A DNA stretch of 64,000 nucleotides, taken from NCBI RefSeq assembly GCF_007570935.1, contig NZ_VLLR01000001.1:124001-188000 (forward strand). The letters are read 5' to 3'. Below are positions 1 to 7,437 of this stretch, one piece after another. A program made the position numbers and the translations under genes. Below the pieces are notes generated by a model. It was not told the DNA's origin. It saw only the letters and a list, made by a program, of their open reading frames with translations, and did not search any database. This DNA comes from Lactobacillus sp. LL6 (GTDB lineage: Bacteria > Bacillota > Bacilli > Lactobacillales > Lactobacillaceae). Positions within the stretch are counted from its first letter, which is position 1, and every line of letters starts with the position of its first letter.

Positions 1-571
1 CACGATCATCGTCATCTTGACTGCGTCCACCGCCCCACCAAATAAAACGACTGGTCATTCCAGAAATAAATGATATAACTCCAACTAAGACAACAGCAAT
101 AGTTGATAGTCGAATATCATAATTGCGAATATGGGAAATTTCGTGCCCTAAAACTCCTTCTAATTCTTCACGATTCATCATATCACGTAAGCCCTGTGTG
201 ACAGCTACAGCACTGTGTTCTGGGTCTCGTCCTGTAGCAAAAGCATTTGGGCTAGGGTCTGGAATAATAAATACTCGTGGCATTGGAACACGTCCTACCA
301 TTGCCATATCTTCAATAATATGCCACAATTCTGGATCGTCTGATTCATGAATTTCTTGAGCGTGATTAAGGCTCATAACCATGTTTGCAGGGTTTTGCAT
401 CACAATAAACATGTAAATCAAACTACCGAAGAATGCTACAATGATTCCCATAACTGGAGAATTTCCAAATAGGTAGCCAAAACCTGCCCCTACTAGAGTT
501 AAAATAATGACAAAAGCTGCCATAACGATGACAGTCTTTCGTTTGTTTTGTGCAATTTGTTGGTATAACAT
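1..571 (-). CDS. htpX: Membrane zinc metalloprotease HtpX, 3' part cut by the window edge
   Basis: HtpX is a membrane-embedded M48 zinc protease that degrades misfolded membrane proteins. About 190 of the usual ~300 residues are visible. The protein starts MLYQQIAQNKRK, has two hydrophobic segments in the first ~75 residues, then the soluble part with the zinc motif HEISHIRNYD (HExxH), followed by another hydrophobic segment that runs out of the window. The start is the ATG at 569-571. It lies 17 nt downstream of lemA on the same strand, an association common in Firmicutes, and probably shares its transcript. Confidence 0.95.
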   Translation of the reverse strand, partial: MLYQQIAQNKRKTVIVMAAFVIILTLVGAGFGYLFGNSPVMGIIVAFFGSLIYMFIVMQNPANMVMSLNHAQEIHESDDPELWHIIEDMAMVGRVPMPRVFIIPDPSPNAFATGRDPEHSAVAVTQGLRDMMNREELEGVLGHEISHIRNYDIRLSTIAVVLVGVISFISGMTSRFIWWGGGRSQDDDDR

Positions 572-588
572 TTTGTTTTACCTATAAA

Positions 589-1149
589 TTAAAACTTAAC
601 AGTTGGAACTTCTTTTTCTTCTTGTGGAGTTTCCAAGTAGTCAACTTTCTTGAAGTTATGAATTTTAGCAACGATATTAGATGGGAAAGTTAACAACTTT
701 TGGTCATATTGTGCGGCACTTGAGTTGTACAATTGACGAGCATAAGCAATCTTGTTTTCTGTGTTAGTCAACTCTTCTTGAAGCTTTAAGAAGTTTTGGT
801 TAGCTTTTAAATCTGGATAATTTTCAGATAATGCAAAAATTGTTTTAAGTGAATCGGTAATTTCGTTAGAAACTTTAAGAGTTTCTTCGCGGTCTCCGCT
901 TGGAACTTGTGTTAATTGGTTGCGTAATTGAACAACTTTTTCAAAAGTTTCACTTTCATGTTTTGCATAACCTTTAACAGTTTCAACTAAATTTGGAATC
1001 AAATCATTTCGACGTTTCAATTGAACATCAATTTGACTCCAGCTTTCATCAGTATAAACTTTAGCTCGTTGAAGTCCGTTATAAGTTGTAATATAAATAG
1101 CTACTAATAAGACAATAATTATAAGTACAATCCATAATAATGGTGACAT
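589..1149 (-). CDS. lemA: LemA family protein
   Basis: A 186-aa protein with one N-terminal membrane segment (MSPLLWIVLIIIVLLVAIY) followed by the LemA helical domain (NGLQRAKVYTDESWSQIDVQ, then RNDLIPNLVETVKGYAKHE). LemA proteins are four-helix bundles on an N-terminal anchor and their biochemical role is unsettled. The start at 1149 is chosen over the longer frame (to 1215) because a strong GGAGG-type ribosome site lies just upstream and the signal anchor begins there. It leads the lemA-htpX operon. Confidence 0.93.
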   Translation of the reverse strand: MSPLLWIVLIIIVLLVAIYITTYNGLQRAKVYTDESWSQIDVQLKRRNDLIPNLVETVKGYAKHESETFEKVVQLRNQLTQVPSGDREETLKVSNEITDSLKTIFALSENYPDLKANQNFLKLQEELTNTENKIAYARQLYNSSAAQYDQKLLTFPSNIVAKIHNFKKVDYLETPQEEKEVPTVKF

Positions 1150-1214
1150 AGTTTTTCCTCCTGTATAGACAAAATTTGTTATAGAAATTATACTAATTTG
1201 AGAATTTTTAAGCA

Positions 1215-1242
1215 ATAAAAAAAGATGCCTTTAAAGCATCTT
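1215..1242 (-). terminator. Intrinsic terminator of the 1255-2355 permease
   Basis: On the minus strand AAGATGC pairs with GCATCTT (arms 1236-1242 and 1222-1228) and is followed by a U run. It separates the permease from lemA. Confidence 0.8.
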
Positions 1243-1254
1243 AATAAAAAATTT

Positions 1255-2355
1255 CTAAATTAATAGTAAAATCCAACCTACAGCTGTCAAGATAATTAAT
1301 CCGATAAATTGCATAAGGGACCATTCTCTAAAGAACTTACCCTTATCTGCAGTAGCATGTTGGTTAAAAGTTTTAAGAACTAACATATTAGCCATTGAAC
1401 CAATTGCAGATCCGAATCCACCAATGTTAGATCCAAGAAATAGTGCTTCAGCGTATGTAGTAAATTTACCAACTAAAATAGTAGATGGAACATTGCTCAT
1501 AACTTGACTTGTAATAATAGAAGCAAAGTATGTTGACATTTCTGAACCAACCATCATATGGATTCCATCCACAATTGCTGGAATTTGTTGAATATCACTG
1601 ATAAAAATAAAGAAACCAGTGAAAGTTAAAAGTAGGGCATAGTCGATTTTGAGCATTATTCTAGGATTAATTAAAAGTGCCAATACAATTGCTAAAAGCA
1701 TTGGCCAGATAATATTAACAACTCGGAAAACACCAAAAAAGAAAAAGATAAATACGGCTGTAGTTATCAAAGTTGGACGCCAGCTGATTTTAATACTTTC
1801 AGTTTTTTGAACTGGGATTTTTTCTTTGGGAATAAATAAGAAAATAATTCCTAAAATTATCATGGATGCTACTAAATAAGGAACTGACCATGCAAAAAAT
1901 TGCACAGCGTTAACATCATATCGACTAACTAAGAAGATATTATGTGGATTTCCCCATGGAGTAAAAGCAGCCCCAATATTAGCCCCCATACCGATTAAAG
2001 TAACTGGTAAAATTTGTGGCAAATCATATTTTTTGGCTATATTTAAATATAAAGGTATTAAAGTTAAACAAGTGATGTCATTACCCAAAAACATACCAGA
2101 AATAACTGCTAACAACGTAAATAACATGTTCAATTTACGTGTATTATCAGCAATACTGGTCAATTTATATGCCAATACATCCAGTACGTGCAAATAAGCG
2201 TATATTTGAATAATTGTAAGCATTGCTGCCACTGACCATAATGTATGAAAATTAATGTCTGCAAGTCGTGGTCTAGCAAAAAAAAGACTCACTACAGTAA
2301 TTAATACTGTAATTTGTAAGATTCTATCTTTAGCAATATTCTTCAAGACGGTCAT
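1255..2355 (-). CDS. SLC13/ArsB-type (ion transporter superfamily) permease
   Basis: A 366-aa integral membrane protein with about ten hydrophobic segments. It contains the ion-transporter-superfamily hairpin signatures GNDITCLTLIPLYL and MGANIGAAFTPWGNPHNIFL in the first half, and SQVMSNVPSTILVGKF and GSNIGGFGSAIGSMANMLVL in the second half. These resemble citrate/ArsB/NhaD-like permeases and the YbiR-type group. The transported ion cannot be told from sequence. The start at 2355 has a GAGGGGG ribosome site 7 nt upstream. The gene is monocistronic, with a terminator on its 3' side and a divergent Fe-S gene on its 5' side. Confidence 0.8.
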   Translation of the reverse strand: MTVLKNIAKDRILQITVLITVVSLFFARPRLADINFHTLWSVAAMLTIIQIYAYLHVLDVLAYKLTSIADNTRKLNMLFTLLAVISGMFLGNDITCLTLIPLYLNIAKKYDLPQILPVTLIGMGANIGAAFTPWGNPHNIFLVSRYDVNAVQFFAWSVPYLVASMIILGIIFLFIPKEKIPVQKTESIKISWRPTLITTAVFIFFFFGVFRVVNIIWPMLLAIVLALLINPRIMLKIDYALLLTFTGFFIFISDIQQIPAIVDGIHMMVGSEMSTYFASIITSQVMSNVPSTILVGKFTTYAEALFLGSNIGGFGSAIGSMANMLVLKTFNQHATADKGKFFREWSLMQFIGLIILTAVGWILLLI

Positions 2356-2532
2356 AAAAGGTCCCCCTCACATATTACAATCGTCTAAAAACCCTATTTA
2401 CCATTTTGAGCCTTTTTGGCAATGCTTGCAATGATTAATTAAGAAAAAATTGTGGAAAAAGCATATTTTTTGCATAAAAACCGCTTTCTTGATAATATCA
2501 AGTAAGAAAATTCCATTTTAGGAGGTAAAAAT

Positions 2533-2931
2533 ATGACTGAAGAAGTAAAGATGATTATTAAACCAGAAGCTGCTGAAATTATTAAAAAACATGTATCACC
2601 AAATCAAGTTGTTCTTTTGGCACTTAATGATGGATCTAACAAGTATTCAAAGCTGGGCGGAACTTGCACAATTGGCGCTAATTTTCAATTTGTAATTTTG
2701 GATAAAAAAGATCCGGAGTACACCATTAAGATTGAAAATAATGCTGATCTTGACTTATGGACTGCTCAGCCAGAAATGGGATTTTTAGAAAATAATTTAG
2801 TAGTTAATGCTCGTAATTCTACTTTAAGCTTATCTGATGATAGTGGAATTATTGATGGAGCTGTCAGTGTTGAAGAATATAAGCCAAGCAGTGTAACTGC
2901 TAAAGATATGCAAGAAGGTAAAACTTGCTAA
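2533..2931 (+). CDS. HesB-like iron-sulfur cluster biosynthesis family protein
   Basis: A 132-aa soluble protein of the Fe-S biosynthesis (HesB/IscA-like fold) family common in lactobacilli. It has a GGTCTIGANFQF segment and a C-terminal cysteine (GKTC at the extreme end), but lacks the classical IscA C-x(n)-CGC arrangement, so a true A-type carrier role is uncertain. An AGGAGG ribosome site at 2520-2525 precedes the ATG. It is monocistronic, with a terminator directly after. Confidence 0.75.
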   Translation: MTEEVKMIIKPEAAEIIKKHVSPNQVVLLALNDGSNKYSKLGGTCTIGANFQFVILDKKDPEYTIKIENNADLDLWTAQPEMGFLENNLVVNARNSTLSLSDDSGIIDGAVSVEEYKPSSVTAKDMQEGKTC

Positions 2932-2958
2932 TATTAGAATAGAGAAATTATTATCAGG

Positions 2959-2993
2959 GATGCATTTTCACTATAGAAAGTGCATCTTTTTTT
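2959..2993 (+). terminator. Intrinsic terminator after the HesB-like gene
   Basis: Arms GATGCATTTTC (2959-2969) and GAAAGTGCATC (2976-2986), one G-U pair, followed by seven T. Confidence 0.85.
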
Positions 2994-3029
2994 GTTAGAA
3001 TTGAGGCAAGAATAGTTAGAGGAGAAAAA

Positions 3030-4808
3030 ATGAATTTAAAAGATATTCAAAAATATTCTAGAAATTTTAAAGAGCATTACTTACAATACATAATGCTCTT
3101 TTTAGGGATTGATTTAATTAGTCAGTTTATAGTGATTCCAATATTTAGATATCTTACAACCTACATTCTGCAAGCCGGAGCAATTCCCTTTGTTTCTTAT
3201 CAAAATGTGATGACTATAATTACCACCCATACAATGGTATTTATGGCATTGATAATTGAATTAATTTTATTGATGGTAATTATTTATGCAGAATTTGCTT
3301 GTTTATTAATTGGGATTCGAGATATTAGCTTGAATAAGTTTAATATTCGAACTAATATCAAACAGACTATTATTACATGTAAAAAAGTTAGACCATCATC
3401 ATTGGCATTATTAATAGCATATTTTATATTTATAATTCCTTTTGCAGATATTATTTATCGCACACCACTTCTTTCAAAAATTCAAATTCCAGAATTTATT
3501 TTAGATTATATGACAAGAAATGGAATTTTGATTACAATTTTAATTGTATTTTACCTAACAGTTGGGGTTTTAGGTATGAGGTTAATTTTAACCTTGCCTA
3601 TTATGATTTTTGATAATAAAAAAACTTGGTCAGCTATGAAAGAAAGCTGGAATAAAACGGCTAATTTTGGATGGTGTAAATTATTAATAAAATTAGTAAT
3701 TTTGCTTGTTATGACAATGCTGTTATTAATAGGATTTTATTGTAGTTTATATATTTTGCAATTGGTGTGGGATGTATTTCCTGGGAAATTACCTGAAATA
3801 CTTGCTGTTGTAAATTTAACTACAATTCAGCTAGTTAGCGAATTAATTTTAATATGGTCATCTGTCGTGGCATTTTTAATTTTATTTAAATTTGTTGATT
3901 TAAATGATAACCAAGTTACCTCTGCTCCAAAACCTCAAGCAATAACTATAGGTGTAATAATTATAGGTGGGCTGCTAATTGGAGCCGCAATTACCACAAA
4001 CATCCTTTATTTAAATGGAAAAGATTCAAAAGCCCCTATTGTTGTCTCTCATAGAGGAGTAAGCAATGAAAATGGAGTTCAAAACACTATTCCGGCTTTG
4101 AAAAAAACTGCTAAAATGAAGCCAGATTATGTTGAAATTGATTTACATGAGACCCGTGATAAGCAATTTATTGTGTTACATGATGAAAATTTAAAGAAAT
4201 TAACGGGAATTAATAAGACCCCAAGCCAATTAACTTTGAAGCAATTAACTAAGCTTACAGCACGTGAAAATGGCCATGCAGCTAAATTGGCAAGCTTTGA
4301 TCAATATTTGCGAGAAGCAGAAAAATTGCATCAAAAACTATTAATTGAAATAAAAACTACGCCCAATGATTCTAAAAAGATGCTTGAGCGATTTAACAAA
4401 AAATACGGTAAAGTTATTATAAAAAATCACTATAAAGTTCAATCGTTAGATTATCGTGTAATTGAAGGACTTCATGAAATAAATCCTAGACTTGATGTAA
4501 TGTATATTCAGCCTTACAACTTTACTTATCCTAAAAGTAATGCAAATGGGTATTCTATGGAATATTCAACTTTGAATTCTGACTTTATTTGGCAATCTCA
4601 CCTTAATCATCATCCAGTGTATGCATGGACTGTGAATGATGCAAACTTAATGAAAAAATTGATGTTTGATCATGTTGATGGTGTGATTACTGATGATTTG
4701 CCAGAAGTAAAGACAGCTATTGAAGATTTTCAAAATAATTCTACTTATGCCAATCGAATTTTGAACTATATTTTAGTTTTACCAACTTATTCCAATCTAG
4801 AAGTATAG
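3030..4808 (+). CDS. Membrane-anchored glycerophosphodiester phosphodiesterase
   Basis: A 592-aa two-part protein. Residues 1-330 form a multi-spanning membrane region (about eight helices) of the GPDPase membrane-domain type. Residues ~335-570 are a GDPD TIM barrel that starts at APIVVSHRGVSNENGVQNT (the catalytic HRG), continues with DYVEIDLHETRDKQFIVLHD (metal-binding E/D and H) and ends with YAWTVNDANLMKKL and GVITDDLPE. Family knowledge: hydrolysis of glycerophosphodiesters or lipoteichoic-acid-related polymers to glycerol-3-phosphate at the membrane surface. An AGAGGAGAAAAA ribosome site precedes ATG 3030. The gene ends just before an IS110 element and looks complete. Confidence 0.88.
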   Translation: MNLKDIQKYSRNFKEHYLQYIMLFLGIDLISQFIVIPIFRYLTTYILQAGAIPFVSYQNVMTIITTHTMVFMALIIELILLMVIIYAEFACLLIGIRDISLNKFNIRTNIKQTIITCKKVRPSSLALLIAYFIFIIPFADIIYRTPLLSKIQIPEFILDYMTRNGILITILIVFYLTVGVLGMRLILTLPIMIFDNKKTWSAMKESWNKTANFGWCKLLIKLVILLVMTMLLLIGFYCSLYILQLVWDVFPGKLPEILAVVNLTTIQLVSELILIWSSVVAFLILFKFVDLNDNQVTSAPKPQAITIGVIIIGGLLIGAAITTNILYLNGKDSKAPIVVSHRGVSNENGVQNTIPALKKTAKMKPDYVEIDLHETRDKQFIVLHDENLKKLTGINKTPSQLTLKQLTKLTARENGHAAKLASFDQYLREAEKLHQKLLIEIKTTPNDSKKMLERFNKKYGKVIIKNHYKVQSLDYRVIEGLHEINPRLDVMYIQPYNFTYPKSNANGYSMEYSTLNSDFIWQSHLNHHPVYAWTVNDANLMKKLMFDHVDGVITDDLPEVKTAIEDFQNNSTYANRILNYILVLPTYSNLEV

Positions 4809-4824
4809 AAAACATTCTAAGCTT

Positions 4825-5045
4825 AATAGTGGATTGATTATCCGACGGGATAATTGATTCACTATTTTTCGTTTAGCCGTAAACTTTAAATAGTGATAAA
4901 ACAATATGCCGAGAGGTGTTTAGGCGCATGACGCCGAATAAAAAACTGGCAGTTTTATCTTGCAGTTAGTAGCTTCCTCGAAGAATGTGGGCACCTGATG
5001 CCGAGTTTAGAAAATTAAGTCTGACTGCCTGGATAAATCAGTTTT
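4825..5045 (+). ncRNA. Candidate IS110 bridge (guide) RNA in the left non-coding end
   Basis: Three folding domains can be drawn by hand. A 5' stem pairs 4825-4831 with 4860-4866 (AATAGTG/CACTATT), with an inner ATTATCC/GGATAAT stem. Loop domain 1: GATAAAAC (4895-4902) pairs perfectly with GTTTTATC (4952-4959), then TGCC (4907-4910) with GGCA (4948-4951). This leaves a symmetric 12+12 nt internal loop (4911-4922 and 4936-4947) capped by the GGCG-CATGA-CGCC hairpin. Loop domain 2: GCAGTTAG (4962-4969) pairs with CTGACTGC (5021-5028), enclosing a hairpin GGCA-CCTGA-TGCC (4990-5002). Two guide loops in the 5' end are what IS110 bridge RNAs look like. RNA limits are approximate. Confidence 0.6.
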
Positions 5046-5073
5046 ATCACTTAGAAACAGCGAGGTATTGAAG

Positions 5074-6291
5074 ATGGATATTGTTTTTGGAATTGATGTA
5101 AGCAGCCGTGAATCCAGTGTTTGTATGTTAATGGATGATACCAGGAAAGAGTTTAAGATCTCTAACGATTCATTTGGATTTAAAGAGCTGCTCAAGAATC
5201 TTGCAGTATTCTCAAAGCATCCTCAGATCATTTTTGAAGCTACCGGGGTCTATTCAAGAAGACTGCAGAAGTTTCTAGAAGACTATGGCTATGATTACGT
5301 GATCCTTAATCCTTTAAAAGCTAAGAAAGAAATGGATCAGGGACTTCGTCATAATAAAACCGACAAAACAGATGCCTATAATTTAGCCAGAATTCAGCTT
5401 CAAAACAGACACAAGGCAAATAAACAAGAAGCCGAAGATTATCATAGATTGCGTGCCTTAAGCCGCTCTTATGAAGAATTGACTTCCGACATTGTCAGTG
5501 CCAAGAATCGTCTTCACCGTATCTTGCAATTGACTTTCCCTGAAATTGAAACAGTGGTTTCTACACCCAAGAACCGCAATTATTGGGAATTAGTTAAACT
5601 ATTTCCGCATTGCCAAACGGTCAGAGAGATTGAAGCAGAAGATATTATCAATAAAATCAAGGATTTTAAAGGCTATGGCATCAAACGTGCTCAAAAAATT
5701 GCTCAAGGATTAAAAGAACTTGCCAATAAAGCATATCCCGTAGCAGAGCTTGATAGTCCTGAAACCAGCGATGTAATTTACTATGCCCAACGTCTCATCC
5801 AGCTTGATCAGGACAGAGATGAGCGGCTTAAGCAAATGGTTGATATATCTAAAAAGCTGCCTAATCGTGATCTAGAAATCCTCACAAGTATCCCTGGCTT
5901 CGCCCAGACTACTGCAGTACGTGTTTTGGCAGAGCTCGGAGATATCAGGAGATTCGACAACCCTAACAAGATTGATGCTTTTATTGGAATTGATCCGGGC
6001 AGATACCAGTCAGGCCAAATGGATTCCCGCCTTGGTATCACTAAACATGGTAACGCTATTGCACGTAAGATTCTTTATCGGGCAGTTGGTCAAATAGACA
6101 ATGCTTCAAAGACCAATCCTTGCCATATTGCGGATTACTATGAAAATAAAAAATCTTCTCAAAGCAAAGGCTTCAAGAAGATTGCAATAGCTTCAGTGCA
6201 TAAGCTAATCCGTACTATTTATGCACTAATCAAAAATGATCAGTTGTATAGTTACGAAGTCGCCAAACAAAATCAAAGACGTAAATCGTAA
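5074..6291 (+). CDS. IS110 family transposase (recombinase)
   Basis: A 405-aa DEDD recombinase. The N-terminal RuvC-like domain starts MDIVFGIDVSSRESSVCM (first catalytic Asp), has FEATGVYSRRLQKFL (Glu) and HNKTDKTDAYNLA (Asp pair). The C-terminal Transposase_20 domain has LTSIPGFAQTTAVRVLAELG and FIGIDPGRYQSGQMDSR, which carries the conserved Ser, then the basic GITKHGNAIARKILY helix. All expected catalytic residues are present and the length is full, so the element may be active. ATG 5074 is preferred to the TTG at 5068 because GAGG (5063-5066) is correctly spaced only for 5074. Codon use is richer in G+C than in the neighbours. Confidence 0.95.
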   Translation: MDIVFGIDVSSRESSVCMLMDDTRKEFKISNDSFGFKELLKNLAVFSKHPQIIFEATGVYSRRLQKFLEDYGYDYVILNPLKAKKEMDQGLRHNKTDKTDAYNLARIQLQNRHKANKQEAEDYHRLRALSRSYEELTSDIVSAKNRLHRILQLTFPEIETVVSTPKNRNYWELVKLFPHCQTVREIEAEDIINKIKDFKGYGIKRAQKIAQGLKELANKAYPVAELDSPETSDVIYYAQRLIQLDQDRDERLKQMVDISKKLPNRDLEILTSIPGFAQTTAVRVLAELGDIRRFDNPNKIDAFIGIDPGRYQSGQMDSRLGITKHGNAIARKILYRAVGQIDNASKTNPCHIADYYENKKSSQSKGFKKIAIASVHKLIRTIYALIKNDQLYSYEVAKQNQRRKS

Positions 6292-6324
6292 TTAACTGAT
6301 CAGCTTCATTATACTCTAACTTAG

Positions 6325-6354
6325 CTTCAAAGAGGTAATTTCTTTGAAGTCTTT
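6325..6354 (+). terminator. Perfect hairpin after the IS110 transposase
   Basis: CTTCAAAGA (6325-6333) pairs perfectly with TCTTTGAAG (6341-6349), followed by TCTTTT. It likely terminates transposase mRNA and may lie in the right end of the element. Confidence 0.75.
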
Positions 6355-6501
6355 TGCAGTACTTTCATAATTGAAATAATTCGCACCATTAAAACAAAGA
6401 AATCCAAATATATCAAAATAAGATAATTAAACATCTTGATATACTTGACTTTACGTAGAAAAATACCTTGCATAAACTCATTCTAAATGTTAAACTATAC
6501 T

Positions 6502-6517
6502 AGATTTTCGAAAATCT
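6502..6517. promoter_or_regulatory. 16-bp perfect palindrome upstream of the 46-aa gene
   Basis: AGATTTTCGAAAATCT lies between a plausible promoter (TTGCAT near 6470, 17 nt, TAAACT) and the AAAGGAAG ribosome site of the small gene at 6534. It could be an operator or an mRNA hairpin at the 5' end. No regulator is identified. Confidence 0.45.
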
Positions 6518-6533
6518 GAAAGGAAGTATAGCT

Positions 6534-6674
6534 ATGCGTAAAGGTGAAAACTACAACACTGGTTGTGAACCAAACCAAAGACCTAAGAACAAGCGTAACG
6601 CTAAGAAGCGTGTTGCTCACGTAGCAGCAGTTGTTGCTTTTCTTAACACGGCCGCAGAAGACGAAAACAAGTAG
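6534..6674 (+). CDS. 46-aa basic small protein, function unknown
   Basis: ATG 6534 to TAG 6674 encodes a 46-residue protein beginning MRKGENYNTGCEPNQRPKNK and ending NTAAEDENK. The middle is strongly basic (RPKNKRNAKKR), followed by an alanine/valine-rich stretch (VAHVAAVVAFLNTAA) and an acidic tail. Support as a real gene: a good AAAGGAAG ribosome site 9-10 nt upstream, a promoter-like sequence, codons typical of highly expressed lactobacillus genes (aac, aag, cgt, gtt), and a strong terminator 24 nt after the stop. No homologue is recognised. It might be a nucleic-acid-binding or ribosome-associated peptide, but that is only inferred from its charge. Confidence 0.7.
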   Translation: MRKGENYNTGCEPNQRPKNKRNAKKRVAHVAAVVAFLNTAAEDENK

Positions 6675-6697
6675 TCTCTGTTTAACACAAGAATATG

Positions 6698-6725
6698 AAG
6701 TCAAGACTTTGGTCTTGACTTTTTG
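6698..6725 (+). terminator. Terminator of the 46-aa gene
   Basis: AAGTCAAGAC (6698-6707) pairs perfectly with GTCTTGACTT (6712-6721) over a TTTG loop and is followed by a T run. Confidence 0.9.
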
Positions 6726-6793
6726 TTTGCATTTAAAAAAATTATTTGGTAACATAGATAAAATTTTAGAGTATTACAAAGGAGGAAATGAGA

Positions 6794-7435
6794 ATGGGAT
6801 TAAACGCATATATTCAAGGTTTTAATAGTTTAGAATCAATTGATCGAGCACCGGGTTACTTCAAATATCATCACCATTCAGTGGCTGACCACTGCTTCAG
6901 AACCGCACAACTTGCTCAGATGATGGGAGACATCGAAGAAGTTAAAGGAAAGCAAAAGGTGAATTGGAAGGCTCTTTATGAAAAGAGTTTGAATCATGAT
7001 TATACAGAACGTTTTATCGGTGATATTAAGACGCCTGTAAAGTATGCTACACCACAACTTCGTAAGATGATTGGTGATGTTGAAGAAACTATGACGCATA
7101 AATTTATTAAGGATGAAATTCCTAAAGAATTTCAAGAAATCTATAAAAAGCGTCTTTCAGAAGCCAAAGATGACACTTTAGAAGGGAAAATTCTCTCTAT
7201 TTGTGATAAGTTAGATTTGCTTTATGAGGCATATGGTGAAATTGAATTAGGAAATCCAAATCCTGTTTATATGCAGATGTTTAAAGAAAGTCTTGAAACT
7301 ATCAAGAAATATGATGACATGGTTTGTGTACAATACTTTATTAAACATATTTTGCCAGACTTATTTAAAGGAGACTTTGCTGGAAAGGACAAAATGCAAA
7401 GAATAGCTTTTAGCATTTTGTTAATGGGGGAATAA
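6794..7435 (+). CDS. HD-domain phosphohydrolase, YfbR-like 5'-nucleotidase
   Basis: A 213-aa protein with the metal-binding HD signature: HHHSVADHCFRTAQLAQMM near the N-terminus, SLNHDYTERFIGDIKTPVKY (the HD pair, with the GDIKTPVKY seen in YfbR-type 5'-deoxynucleotidases) at ~65-85, and ICDKLDLLYEAYGE (last metal Asp) near 140. Family knowledge: cobalt/manganese-dependent hydrolysis of deoxynucleoside 5'-monophosphates. ATG 6794 is chosen over 6788 because GGAGG (6781-6785) is 8 nt from the former and only 2 nt from the latter. The stop lies 2 nt from the TTG of the HNH gene, so the two are co-translated. Confidence 0.85.
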   Translation: MGLNAYIQGFNSLESIDRAPGYFKYHHHSVADHCFRTAQLAQMMGDIEEVKGKQKVNWKALYEKSLNHDYTERFIGDIKTPVKYATPQLRKMIGDVEETMTHKFIKDEIPKEFQEIYKKRLSEAKDDTLEGKILSICDKLDLLYEAYGEIELGNPNPVYMQMFKESLETIKKYDDMVCVQYFIKHILPDLFKGDFAGKDKMQRIAFSILLMGE

Positions 7436-7437
7436 GA

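Larger units (their letters stand above)
4809..6354 (+). mobile_element. IS110-group insertion sequence, apparently intact (ends approximate)
   Basis: A complete DEDD transposase (5074-6291) is preceded by ~260 nt of structured non-coding DNA and followed by a terminator-like hairpin. IS110 elements lack terminal inverted repeats, so exact ends cannot be fixed by eye; the coordinates given are the outer limits set by the upstream gene and the 3' hairpin. Having the long non-coding stretch on the 5' side fits the IS110 subgroup rather than IS1111. Confidence 0.65.

Noticed and set aside
123-350. 75-aa plus-strand open frame
   Set aside because: It lies antisense inside htpX, whose frame has the HEISH motif and membrane helices.
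5808-6041. 77-aa minus-strand frame inside the IS110 transposase
   Set aside because: Shadow of the conserved Transposase_20 domain; no initiation signals.
6495-6755. 86-aa minus-strand open frame
   Set aside because: It is antisense to the 46-aa gene and crosses that gene's terminator hairpin; no ribosome site.
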